Shown: one piece after another, positions 35,493-44,289 of the stretch
Layout of the letters: each line of letters opens with the position of its first letter
How positions within the stretch are numbered: position 1 is the first letter of the stretch
Origin: Shimia sp040225985
Lineage (GTDB): Bacteria; Pseudomonadota; Alphaproteobacteria; Rhodobacterales; Rhodobacteraceae
NCBI RefSeq assembly: GCF_040225985.1
Contig: NZ_JBBPEU010000001.1
Span: forward strand, 372,001 to 436,000
Direction: 5' to 3'
Length of the DNA: 64,000 bases
Translations under genes and position numbers: made by a program
Notes under the pieces: generated by a model
The model's input: the letters and a program-made list of their open reading frames with translations, nothing else
The model's database searches: none
Told to the model about the DNA's origin: nothing

Positions 35493-35912
35493 TCAAGTCG
35501 CCATTGCGGCTTTCAAGGCGGTATCCATGAGCTCTTTGATCTGCTCTTTCGATGTGCCTGCCACGATACGCCCCAGTTCCTTATCGCCCTGCAGCACCAC
35601 AAGGGTCGAGCGACGGGGGATTTTCAGGCTCTTGGACAGATCTGCATCCCCATAAGTGTCCCAGTCGACATTGATGAAAGTGATGTTTTTTTCATACGCG
35701 CCATTCTCGGACTTGAGCGAATTCAGAACGCGCTCTTGCGCCTTGCAGGTACCACACCAGTCTGCTTTGAAATCAAGGAACACCGTGTCACCGGCATCAA
35801 GGTGCTTTTGAACCAGGCCCGGCGTATAGTCCTGTGCGGCCAGCGCAAGGCGCGGCATGGACAATGCGCCAAAACCAGCGGCGGCGGTCATCAAAAAATC
35901 TCTGCGTTTCAT
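35493..35912 (-). CDS. Exported thioredoxin-fold protein with Tat-like signal
   Basis: 139 residues. The N-terminus KRRDFLMTAAAGFGALSMP has the twin-arginine pattern RRxFL followed by a hydrophobic stretch and ALAA cleavage site. The mature domain has the redox motif WCGTC in FKADWCGTCKAQ and the cis-proline neighbourhood IPRRSTLVV. It follows the CcdA-like gene by 18 bases, so it likely receives electrons across the membrane from that protein and reduces periplasmic thiols. Confidence 0.88.
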   Translation of the reverse strand: MKRRDFLMTAAAGFGALSMPRLALAAQDYTPGLVQKHLDAGDTVFLDFKADWCGTCKAQERVLNSLKSENGAYEKNITFINVDWDTYGDADLSKSLKIPRRSTLVVLQGDKELGRIVAGTSKEQIKELMDTALKAAMAT

Positions 35913-35930
35913 GGTCAGGTCTCCCTAGGG

Positions 35931-36644
35931 TCAGATGGATACGGACAAATCGACAAGCCACGCCGGCATCACGTCCAGCAGCCAGGCTTCGATTACGTGG
36001 TGAAGGTTGAAGAACAGCATCAGGCCGACTGCGATGAACACGATACCCATCGCGGGGCGGGCCGAGACGGCAATTTTGCGCATGAGATCCTGACGGCGCT
36101 GTAACGCCGAGCGCGCGCCATATCCGAGGCCCAGAATGATCGAGGACACCCCGAGGGCAAAAAACACCATGATAAGTGTCGCGCGCAGCAGGTTCTCACC
36201 CTGGCTGGCCAAAGAAATTGCACCGCCAAGGGTGGGGCCGACGCAGGGGCTCCAGACCGCGCCAAGAAGCATTCCGCCAAGGAACTGTCCCCGCAGGGTC
36301 GAGCGATCTACATTGTCCAGCCCGGCATCCGCGCTGGCTGCGACCCCTGCTGTGGCGGTTGAAAAGGCGGTCGAAAAGCGTGGCACCAGCAGGATCATCC
36401 CGAACCCGATCATCAGCACCGCACCCGCTTGGGCGATGTCTTCGGGGCTCAGACCCACGGCATAGCCAAAGGTCGTAACCCCCATACCCAGAACTACAAA
36501 AGAAAGGCTCATCCCTGCAGCTAGGGCGACGGGACCGTACTTGCTGGCCTGTAAGGCCGTCGCCAGCACAATTGGCAACACAGGCAATACGCAGGGGTTA
36601 ATCAGGGTCAACAACCCGGCGCCATATGCGAAAAGAAGTTCCAT
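35931..36644 (-). CDS. CcdA/DsbD-type membrane thiol transporter
   Basis: 237 residues, about six membrane helices, with conserved prolines and cysteines in LLTLINPCVLPVLPIVL (first helix) and GAVWSPCVGPTLGGAISLA (fourth helix), the Cys pair used to carry electrons across the inner membrane. It has no periplasmic domains, unlike full DsbD. It is first in an operon with the exported thioredoxin. The partner could be that thioredoxin, and through it cytochrome c maturation or the exported peroxidase. Confidence 0.92.
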   Translation of the reverse strand: MELLFAYGAGLLTLINPCVLPVLPIVLATALQASKYGPVALAAGMSLSFVVLGMGVTTFGYAVGLSPEDIAQAGAVLMIGFGMILLVPRFSTAFSTATAGVAASADAGLDNVDRSTLRGQFLGGMLLGAVWSPCVGPTLGGAISLASQGENLLRATLIMVFFALGVSSIILGLGYGARSALQRRQDLMRKIAVSARPAMGIVFIAVGLMLFFNLHHVIEAWLLDVMPAWLVDLSVSI

Positions 36645-36702
36645 GGCACTTTATGTGCCGCGTTTGGGGCCTGCTGTCAGTACAAAGGCTGCTGACGCCA
36701 GT

Positions 36703-37578
36703 TCACTTGGCTGTGTTCGTTTGTTTCGAAAGCTGCACTAGAAGAATACCAACGGAAATCACGATAACACCGATATAGTCCGTCAGCCCAAGGCTTTCTC
36801 CCAGCAGGGCGGCGGCGATTGCAACACCGAAAAACGGGTTGAGAAAGTGAAACGTCGCAGCCCTGACTGCGCCGATCCGATGCACCAGCTGGAACCAGAT
36901 CCACGTCGCCAATAGCCCCGGTGCAAAGATGGTATAGGTCAACGCGGTCAACATGCGGGGGTTCCAGTTGAACTCCCATGTTTCAAAGATCAACGATGCC
37001 ACGAACAGAACAGCCGCCCCGACAAACATCTGAAGGCCAACGATCATCATCACGTTGCCACCCGAGGATGCCCCCCGCAACATCAGGGTCGCGATTGTCA
37101 GCGCCGCCGCACCAATCACGCAGAGCATGACGCCGAACATGTCGACGCCCGCATTCATGCGGGATCCCATGATGACGATCACCCCCGCAAACCCCAGAAC
37201 CAGACCGAACACGGCCTGACGGTTCAGCTTGTCCTTGAGAAACGCCCAGCCGGCAAAGGCCACCATGAGCGGCATGGTAGACGCGATGATCGAGGCGAGC
37301 GAGGCCTCAACCGTTGTCATGGCGAGAAAGTTCAACCCAAGGTAAATGGCGTTCTGGCACAAGCCGAAGATCAGGGTCGCGCGCCATTGGTCCCGCGTCA
37401 GATACCAGGATTGCCCCATCGCGCGGGCGATCAGCACGCCGATCACTCCGGCAATCGTGAATCGGATCGCGGAAATTGCAAAGGGCGGGGCATCTGCCAC
37501 GATGATCCGCGCCGAGGTAAAGGCCGAAGACCAGATCAGGGCAAACAAAAGCCCCATCCCAATTGCGCGAAGATCCAT
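36703..37578 (-). CDS. EamA-family (DMT) transporter
   Basis: 291 residues with ten predicted membrane helices in two repeated EamA halves (GLLFALIWSSAFTSARIIV in the first; LLGESLGLTDYIGVIVISVG near the end). The family exports amino acids or other metabolites; substrate not deducible. The gene is divergent from an MFS gene with 115 bases between. Confidence 0.88.
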   Translation of the reverse strand: MDLRAIGMGLLFALIWSSAFTSARIIVADAPPFAISAIRFTIAGVIGVLIARAMGQSWYLTRDQWRATLIFGLCQNAIYLGLNFLAMTTVEASLASIIASTMPLMVAFAGWAFLKDKLNRQAVFGLVLGFAGVIVIMGSRMNAGVDMFGVMLCVIGAAALTIATLMLRGASSGGNVMMIVGLQMFVGAAVLFVASLIFETWEFNWNPRMLTALTYTIFAPGLLATWIWFQLVHRIGAVRAATFHFLNPFFGVAIAAALLGESLGLTDYIGVIVISVGILLVQLSKQTNTAK

Positions 37579-37693
37579 TTGTGTGACTCACATGTTAACG
37601 ATCCGGCGATCTAAGCCTATTCATCTGCAGGGTGCAACGCAGCATGTCGCGTTTGTCCTTGCGATATGCCTTCCGGACGGGCAAGCCAAAGGA

Positions 37694-38908
37694 ATGACAC
37701 CCGATGGCTTTCTTCGCATCAATGCCCCCTTTCTTGCGGCTGGCATGTTGATGACATTCATGTCCAGTTTTGGGCAGACATTTTTCATCTCGCTTTTTGC
37801 CGGAGAAATCCGTGGGGCCTTCGGGCTGAGTCACGGGCAGTGGGGCGGCATCTATATGATCGGCACCGGTGCATCTGCGTTGGTCATGGTCTGGGCAGGG
37901 GCGTTGACCGACAGGTTCCGCGTGCGGGTGCTTGGCCCGACGATCCTTGTCGGGTTGGCCTGCGCGTCTCTTGCGATGGCGACAAACAATTGGGCCTGGG
38001 CCTTGCCGGGGGTTATCTTTGCGCTGCGGTTCTTTGGTCAGGGGATGAGTAGCCATATCGCCGTAGTGGCGATGGCTCGCTGGTTCGTGGCCGCGCGGGG
38101 GCGTGCCTTGTCGTTGGCCGGACTTGGCTTTTCCTTTGGCGAGGCCCTGTTGCCCATCGTGGTGGTGGCCTTGATGGGGATGGTAGACTGGCGGTTCCTG
38201 TGGATCGCCGCCGCAATGATCAGCCTTTTGGGCATTCCCTTGCTGGCTTGGCTTTTGGGAAAAGAACGTACGCCCGGCCAACTGGCTGATTCAGGCGGGA
38301 ATGTTGGCATGAAAGGGCGCCATTGGACCCGGACCGAAGCCCTGCGCAGCCCGTTGTTCTGGGTGCTTGTACCGTCGATCCTTGGTCAATCCGCCTTCAA
38401 CACGGTCTTCTTCTTCCACCAAGTCCACTTTGCCGAGGTCAAAGGGTGGCAACATATCGAACTCGTGGCGTTCTTTCCGCTCTACACGGCTGTGTCCATT
38501 GGCGCGATGCTGTTAACAGGATGGGCGCTGGACCGCTTTGGTACTGCCCGCCTGATGCCGTGGTACCAGGTGCCCATGGTTGTGGCCTTCCTGGTTTTTG
38601 CAGGGTCCAACAGCGTTTCGGCGATGGTGTTCGGATTGTTCTTTCTGGGGCTCAGCGCCGGAGCTAATGCGACCCTTCCCAGCGCCTTCTGGGCAGATTT
38701 CTATGGCACGGCCCATATCGGCGCGATCAAGGCGATGGCAGCGGCGGTCATGGTGCTCGGGTCGGCAGTCGGACCGGGTCTGACGGGTGTCTTGATCGAT
38801 TTCGGCTACGGGATCGAAGGACAGTTTGTAGGCATCGCTGTCTTTTTCGCCATCACCACTGGGGTGCTTTGTTGGGGGATCACGCGCGCGGCGAGGGCGC
38901 TGTCTTGA
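37694..38908 (+). CDS. Major facilitator superfamily transporter
   Basis: 404 residues from ATG 37694 (MTPDGFLRINAPFLAAGMLM); the frame is open for another 116 codons upstream, but that part overlaps the divergent EamA gene. Twelve membrane helices with the MFS loop motif GALTDRFRVRVLGP after helix 2 and GWALDRFGTARLMP in the second half. Substrate unknown; the sequence layout is that of monocarboxylate/oxalate-type (OFA-like) carriers, which is a tentative view. Confidence 0.87.
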   Translation: MTPDGFLRINAPFLAAGMLMTFMSSFGQTFFISLFAGEIRGAFGLSHGQWGGIYMIGTGASALVMVWAGALTDRFRVRVLGPTILVGLACASLAMATNNWAWALPGVIFALRFFGQGMSSHIAVVAMARWFVAARGRALSLAGLGFSFGEALLPIVVVALMGMVDWRFLWIAAAMISLLGIPLLAWLLGKERTPGQLADSGGNVGMKGRHWTRTEALRSPLFWVLVPSILGQSAFNTVFFFHQVHFAEVKGWQHIELVAFFPLYTAVSIGAMLLTGWALDRFGTARLMPWYQVPMVVAFLVFAGSNSVSAMVFGLFFLGLSAGANATLPSAFWADFYGTAHIGAIKAMAAAVMVLGSAVGPGLTGVLIDFGYGIEGQFVGIAVFFAITTGVLCWGITRAARALS

Positions 38909-39025
38909 CAAATTAAGGCTCTATTACGGGGAAATTCGTCACCTAAATTCCTGTTCAAATGCCTGCAGGCGGATTAGACGATCCGGATGGCGTGCTCTGC
39001 GAATGCCAGGATGAGCGGCAAAGAA

Positions 39026-39051
39026 AAAGGGCCGCCCGAAGGCGACCCTTT
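39026..39051 (-). terminator. Terminator of the HU gene
   Basis: AAAGGG and CGCC (39026-39036) pair with GGCG and CCCTTT (39041-39051), with one C-A mismatch and loop CGAA. On the minus strand the stem runs into TTTTTC. It lies 22 bases after the HU stop. Confidence 0.85.
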
Positions 39052-39073
39052 AGAAACTGATAAGGTAAAGGAC

Positions 39074-39361
39074 TTAGCCGTTTACGCTGTCTTTCAGAGC
39101 CTTCGCAATGGTCATCTTGACGACTTTGTCGGCTTCTTTTTTGATTTGCTCGCCAGTGGCAGGGTTGCGCACCATGCGCTCGGGGCGCTCGCGGCAATAG
39201 ATTTTGCCAACGCCGGGCAGTGTCACTGCGCCACCGGCGGAAACTTCACGGGTGATCAGGGCACATACAGCTTCCAGAGCGGCGCCTGCCGATTTCTTGT
39301 CGGTGCCCATTTCTTCGGCCAGAGCGGCAACGAGCTGGGTCTTGGTCATTGGTTTTGCCAT
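39074..39361 (-). CDS. hup: HU-family DNA-binding protein
   Basis: 95 residues, full length. It has KTQLVAALAEEMGTDKKSAGAALEAV (helical part), GGAVTLPGVGKIYCRERPERM and the DNA-binding arm with RNPATGEQI, including the conserved RNP. The symbol is generic, since HU subtypes are not separable here. It bends DNA and compacts the nucleoid. A GGAG site precedes the ATG, and a terminator follows. Confidence 0.95.
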   Translation of the reverse strand: MAKPMTKTQLVAALAEEMGTDKKSAGAALEAVCALITREVSAGGAVTLPGVGKIYCRERPERMVRNPATGEQIKKEADKVVKMTIAKALKDSVNG

Positions 39362-39550
39362 TTCAGGTCTCCATTAGTCTGCCCGAATATTGGGCCTCGT
39401 GTCGGGCATTTAAGTGGATATGGTAGGGGAACACAACGAATTGTGTGCCAGAAAACCCAAAAAAATAGGGGTTATCCACTGATTTTTCGGCAATTGCGTC
39501 GTGACCGGCATCTCGTGGAAGATTCACGTCACGTCAAATGTGCTGTCAGT

Positions 39551-41032
39551 TCATAGAAATGCCGTTTCATCGAAACTGCGCAGTTTTCGCGAATGCAACC
39601 GTTCCAGCGGCATGTCGCGCAAGGCTTCCATCGCTCGAATCCCGATCATCAGGTGCCGTGTGACCTGTGTGCGGTAAAAATCCGAGGCCATACCGGGCAA
39701 TTTCAACTCGCCGTGAAGAGGTTTGTCGCTGACACACAGGAGGGTGCCGTAAGGGACCCTGAACCGGAACCCGTTTGCGGCAATTGTCGCGCTTTCCATG
39801 TCCAGCGCAATGGCGCGCGACTGGCTTAGCCGTTGCACCGGCCCGGATTGGTCGCGCAATTCCCAATTGCGGTTGTCGATAGTCGCCACCGTGCCCGTGC
39901 GCATGATCCGCTTGAGGTCGTACCCGTCCAGTTTCGTGACCTCGGCAACCGCACGCTCCAGTGCGATCTGTACCTCGGCAAGGGCGGGAATTGGCACCCA
40001 GACAGGCAGGTCGTTGTCCAAAACATTGTCCTCACGCAGATAAGCATGCGCCAAAACGAAGTCGCCAAGAGATTGCGAGTTTCGCAACCCCGCGCAATGT
40101 CCGACCATCACCCATGCATGGGGCCGTAAAACGGCAATGTGGTCCGTCGCGGTTTTCGCGTTGGAGGGACCTACCCCGATATTCACCAGCGTGATGCCCG
40201 ATCCGTTCTTCCGTTTCAGATGATAGGTCGGCATCTGCGGTTGCTTATCCGGCGTCGGCAACTCCCCGTCGGGCGAAGTCAGGACATGGTTCCCCGTGCT
40301 GACAAAGCTCGTATAGCCGCTCTTTGGGTCGGCCAATTGCGCGCGGGCGTAGGCCTCGAATTCCGAGACATAGAATTGATAGTTGGTGAACAGAACATGG
40401 TTCTGGAAATGCTCCGCATCCGTCGCGGTATAATGGCTGAGCCTTGCGAGGGAATAGTCGATCCTTTGCGCGGTAAACGGCGACAGGGGCGCGCTGCCGT
40501 CGTCATGCCCTGTGAATGTGCCGTTCACGATGTCATCATTGGTGTTCGAAAGCATCGGCACGTCGAACACATCCCGTAGAATGAAGGAAGACGCCCCTTC
40601 TTGCGGTACGGTCAGGTTGGTTTCCGAAGACACCGCAAAATGGATCGGGATTGGCGTGTCCGAAGCGCCAATCACCACAGGCACCCCGTGATTACAGATC
40701 AGCAGGTCAATCTGCTGTTCCAGGTAATGCCGGAACAGATCGGGGCGCGTGATGGTCGTGCTGTGTGTGCCCGGCTCGGACACATGGCCAAAGCTCAGAC
40801 GGGAATCGATCTGTGCAAAGCTGGTCGTCGTGATGCGGATTTCGGGATAGAAGGCGCGAAACCGCTTCGGTTTTGGCCCCCCTTCCATAACGATCCGAAA
40901 TCTGTCGCACAAAAATGACGTGGCCGTCTGGTACAGCTCTTCCAGCCGTGCCACGGCGGCACGGGCGTCTGTGAAGGCCTCGGCCGGAGGGACTTTGGGC
41001 GAAATGATCGGGACGTTCGGAGCCGGTGTCAT
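39551..41032 (-). CDS. amn: AMP nucleosidase
   Basis: 493 residues, the length of Amn. The N-terminal domain (about 1-170) is followed by the nucleoside-phosphorylase-type catalytic domain with INIGVGPSNAKTATDHIAVL, WVMVGHCAGLRNSQSLGDFV and ALDMESATIAANGFRF. It splits AMP into adenine and ribose-5-phosphate. Its ATG overlaps the stop of the upstream adenine deaminase gene by 4 bases (ATGA), so the two activities are made together and adenine is directly deaminated. Confidence 0.95.
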   Translation of the reverse strand: MTPAPNVPIISPKVPPAEAFTDARAAVARLEELYQTATSFLCDRFRIVMEGGPKPKRFRAFYPEIRITTTSFAQIDSRLSFGHVSEPGTHSTTITRPDLFRHYLEQQIDLLICNHGVPVVIGASDTPIPIHFAVSSETNLTVPQEGASSFILRDVFDVPMLSNTNDDIVNGTFTGHDDGSAPLSPFTAQRIDYSLARLSHYTATDAEHFQNHVLFTNYQFYVSEFEAYARAQLADPKSGYTSFVSTGNHVLTSPDGELPTPDKQPQMPTYHLKRKNGSGITLVNIGVGPSNAKTATDHIAVLRPHAWVMVGHCAGLRNSQSLGDFVLAHAYLREDNVLDNDLPVWVPIPALAEVQIALERAVAEVTKLDGYDLKRIMRTGTVATIDNRNWELRDQSGPVQRLSQSRAIALDMESATIAANGFRFRVPYGTLLCVSDKPLHGELKLPGMASDFYRTQVTRHLMIGIRAMEALRDMPLERLHSRKLRSFDETAFL

Positions 41033-42837
41033 ACGGTGTCTTCCAGCAACTCGGTCAGCTCGAACTTGGTCACGTCGACAAGCCCAAGGTCAGAAATGCG
41101 CAATTCCGGAATCACAACCAACGCAAGGAAAGAGTGCTGGATATTGGCATTGTTCAAACTGCATCCGCAGGCGCGCATCCCATCCACGATTCCCTGCGCC
41201 TTGACGGCCACCTCGGCGGCCGGGGCATCCGACATAAGACCGGCAATCGGCAACTCGACAAGCGCGATTTCCTTGCCATCCTTGAAAATGACCATGCCGC
41301 CGTCCACGTCCCCCAGACGGTTGGCCGCGAGCGCCATGTTGTCAGGACAGGTTCCGACGACGATCATCTGGTGGCTGTCATGCGCCACCGTCGAGGCCAT
41401 GGCCATCTTGCCGCTATACCCGAACCCCGAGACAAACCCGTTCGCCACGTTCCCGGTGCCGCGGTGCCGCTCGACAAGGGAAACCTTGGCCACATCCTTG
41501 TCGATGTCGTTCTGAACCGCTCCGTCCTCGACCCGCAATTCTGCGGTCAGGGCCTTGGTCGGAGCCTGGTTTTCGACAATGCCAATGACCTTGGCTTTCA
41601 CCCGATTGGCGCCGTCTGGCGCGGGCACGGTGAAATCCGAAGCGGCGAGTGTTTTGCCCAAATGCACGGTATGGCGGGCGTGATCCGGCCAGGCATAATG
41701 GGGGCAGTCTACCAGACACACGCCATTTTCGGCCACGCTGATACCGCGCGCGATGACATGTTCCACCGGCAGCGACCGCAGATCGCTGGTCAGAATTACA
41801 TCAGCACGCCGCCCCGGTGTGATTGATCCGATTTCGCGTTCAAGACCAAAATGCGTTGCGGTGTTGATGGTCGCCATTTGCAGCGCGATCAGCGGATCAC
41901 AGCCAACCTCGATGGCGTGACGCACGGCGCGGTTCATATGGCCGTCTTCGGTCAGTGTGCCGGAATGGCAGTCATCGGTACACAGGATAAAGCTGCGTGG
42001 ATCAAGACCTTTTTCCGTCACCGCCGTGATCTGGGCCTCGACGTCATACCACGCACTGCCAAAGCGCATCATGGCTCGCATCCCCTGACGCACGCGCATG
42101 ATTGCATCCGCCTCGCATGTGCCTTCATGATCGTCCGCGGGGCCACCTGCCGCATAGGCATGGAAGTTCGGTCCAAGGTCCGGGCTGGCATAGTGGCCGC
42201 CAATAGTTTTGCCTGCGGCTTGCGTTGCGGCCATTTCGGCCAGCATCTTGGGGTCGGCGTTGATCACGCCGGGAAAGTTCATCATTTCACCCAGACCGAT
42301 GATCCCGGGCCACATCATTGCCTCAGCTACATTTTCGGGCGTGATCTCATAGCCTGTGGTTTCAAGACCAGGTGCAGAGGGCGCGCAGGATGGCATTTGG
42401 GTAAAGATGTTGATGGGCTGCATCAGAGCCTCATCATGCATCATCCGCACCCCTTCGATCCCAAGAACATTCGCTATTTCATGAGGGTCGGTGAACATGC
42501 TTGTCGTGCCATGCGGAATCACGGCGCGGGCAAATTCTGCCGGGGTCAGCATCCCTGACTCGATATGCATGTGCCCATCGCACAGTCCCGGGATCATGAA
42601 ACGACTGTCTGCTTCAATGATCTGTGTTTCCGGTCCGATACAATGGCCCGCATCCGGGCCGACATAGGCCACACGCCCCGCAACGATGGCAATGGACTGG
42701 TTTGGCAACACCTCGCGCGAGTGGACGTTAACCCAATGGCCATTGCGAATGACAAGATCGGCAGCTTCGCGGCCCGCGGCCACGGCAACCAATTTGGGGG
42801 CGACATCGGCCCAAGTCGGAAATGGTGAAATAGTCAT
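41029..42837 (-). CDS. ade: Adenine deaminase
   Basis: 602 residues, an amidohydrolase of the Ade family. Metal-binding GLCDGHMHIESGMLTP, the conserved PHGTTSMFTDPHEIANVLG and STVAHDSHQMIVVGT are visible. It converts adenine to hypoxanthine and ammonia. The coupled amn gene supplies adenine from AMP, so this operon yields hypoxanthine, ribose-5-phosphate and ammonium from AMP, useful in purine salvage or nitrogen release. Confidence 0.96.
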   Translation of the reverse strand: MTISPFPTWADVAPKLVAVAAGREAADLVIRNGHWVNVHSREVLPNQSIAIVAGRVAYVGPDAGHCIGPETQIIEADSRFMIPGLCDGHMHIESGMLTPAEFARAVIPHGTTSMFTDPHEIANVLGIEGVRMMHDEALMQPINIFTQMPSCAPSAPGLETTGYEITPENVAEAMMWPGIIGLGEMMNFPGVINADPKMLAEMAATQAAGKTIGGHYASPDLGPNFHAYAAGGPADDHEGTCEADAIMRVRQGMRAMMRFGSAWYDVEAQITAVTEKGLDPRSFILCTDDCHSGTLTEDGHMNRAVRHAIEVGCDPLIALQMATINTATHFGLEREIGSITPGRRADVILTSDLRSLPVEHVIARGISVAENGVCLVDCPHYAWPDHARHTVHLGKTLAASDFTVPAPDGANRVKAKVIGIVENQAPTKALTAELRVEDGAVQNDIDKDVAKVSLVERHRGTGNVANGFVSGFGYSGKMAMASTVAHDSHQMIVVGTCPDNMALAANRLGDVDGGMVIFKDGKEIALVELPIAGLMSDAPAAEVAVKAQGIVDGMRACGCSLNNANIQHSFLALVVIPELRISDLGLVDVTKFELTELLEDTV

Positions 42838-42910
42838 GTCTCACGTTGACACGGTCTCGCGGGGGCGATCAAGCTGGATCGTGGTGAAGGTTTCGTGAAA
42901 GGATGCGCCA

Positions 42911-43333
42911 ATGGATCTGGATACCATAGACGCCGAAACGTTTGGGAAATCCCTGAAGGGGCTCGGAATGAACCTTCTTGTCAAAGATGTGCGCGCCACT
43001 TCTGCCTTGTTAGAGACTGTTTTTGACATGAATGCCCATCAGGTTACTTCGGATTTTGCGATAGTTACCTATGGAGATCAGGTGTTTCAGTTGCACGCCG
43101 ACCGCACCTATCATTCCAACCCCTTGCTCGGGCTGTTGCCTGAAAACGGGGCACGTGGAGCGGGGATCGAAATTCGCCTCTACAACACCGATCCCGAGTT
43201 GGCTGCGTCCAAGGCCGAGGTTGCTGGCATGCATATTCTGCAGTCTCCCACCGACAAACCCCATGGGTTGCGCGAGGCATATCTTTTGTGTGCTGATGGA
43301 TATGCGTGGGTGCCTTCTCGCCCCAAGGAATAG
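42911..43333 (+). CDS. VOC-superfamily (glyoxalase/dioxygenase-like) protein
   Basis: 140 residues with a single glyoxalase-type fold: GMNLLVKDVRATSALLETVFDM, a central GDQVFQLHADRTYHSNPLLGL and the C-terminal HGLREAYLLCADGYAWVPS. Metal ligands are not obvious, so it may bind rather than catalyse. It is divergent from ade and 140 bases before the aldolase-like gene; function unknown. Confidence 0.78.
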   Translation: MDLDTIDAETFGKSLKGLGMNLLVKDVRATSALLETVFDMNAHQVTSDFAIVTYGDQVFQLHADRTYHSNPLLGLLPENGARGAGIEIRLYNTDPELAASKAEVAGMHILQSPTDKPHGLREAYLLCADGYAWVPSRPKE

Positions 43334-43473
43334 AGTCTAACAAAGCTGAAATCCGTATATACGAGAATATCAACACGTGCTGCATCAAACACATCTGCCG
43401 ATAAACTTGAAAAGCGCCCGGCTTTGGGCAAGGTTTTGAGAAACCTAATGCAGGAAACAGGGAAGGAACCAAG

Positions 43474-44229
43474 ATGAGCGTCACAGAACTGCGCCCGAAC
43501 ATGGATCACTGGCAAGAACGCGTCGATCTGGCCGCGGCTTTCCGGTGGACTGCACGATTGAACCTGCATGAAGGTGTTGCAAACCACTTCAGCCTTGCAA
43601 TCAACGAGGATGGCACGCGGTTTCTGATGAACCCAAACCAGATGCATTTCAGCCGGATCAAGGCGAGCGACCTGATCATTGTCGATGCCAATGATCCTGA
43701 AACACTGTCCGGGCCGGATGCGCCGGACCCCACTGCTTGGGGCCTTCACGGCGGCATCCACCGCCATTGCGCCCATGCGCGTTGTGCCATGCATGTGCAT
43801 TCGATCCATGCGACGGTTCTGGCGTCCCTGGCCGACTCAAACCTGCCGCCTATTGACCAGAATACCGCGACGTTCTTTAACCGTTGTGTCATCGACGATC
43901 ATTATGGTGGGCTTGCTTTTGAGGACGAAGGCGAACGCTGCGCTGCGCTTCTGACCGATCCGAAAAAGAAAACCATGATCATGGGCAATCACGGCATCAT
44001 GGTAATTGGGGATACGGTCGCCGAGACCTTTAACAGGCTCTATTATTTCGAACGCGCAGCCGAAACCTACATCCGCGCTTTGCAGACCGGCCAGCCGCTG
44101 CGCTTCTTGTCAGACGAGGTCGCCGAGAAAACGGCACGCGAACTTGAAGACTATCCAGAACAAGATGTACGCCACCTAGAAGAGCTGAAAGCCATTCTGG
44201 ATGAGGAAAACTCGAACTATGCAAGTTAG
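43474..44229 (+). CDS. Class II aldolase/adducin-domain protein
   Basis: 251 residues, ATG after GGAAGGAACC. Family motifs are NHFSLAIN, HGGIHRHCAHARCAMHVHS with the metal-binding His pair, and IMGNHGIMVIGDTVAETFNRLYYFERAAE with a third His. Such proteins are Zn- or Mn-dependent aldolases or decarboxylases; the substrate is open. Convergent with the GlxA-type regulator. Confidence 0.88.
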   Translation: MSVTELRPNMDHWQERVDLAAAFRWTARLNLHEGVANHFSLAINEDGTRFLMNPNQMHFSRIKASDLIIVDANDPETLSGPDAPDPTAWGLHGGIHRHCAHARCAMHVHSIHATVLASLADSNLPPIDQNTATFFNRCVIDDHYGGLAFEDEGERCAALLTDPKKKTMIMGNHGIMVIGDTVAETFNRLYYFERAAETYIRALQTGQPLRFLSDEVAEKTARELEDYPEQDVRHLEELKAILDEENSNYAS

Positions 44230-44289
44230 AGACTGATTTCGATCGAGTTGGTGGTCTTTGAAAGGTCCGGTTTTGCCGTGATCAGTCTC
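44229..44289. repeat. Inverted repeat across a convergent gene junction
   Basis: GAGACTGAT (44229-44237) and ATCAGTCTC (44281-44289) are perfect complements separated by 43 bases, one arm at each stop codon of the aldolase-like and regulator genes. The loop is long and no T-run follows, so a terminator role is uncertain. Confidence 0.35.
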
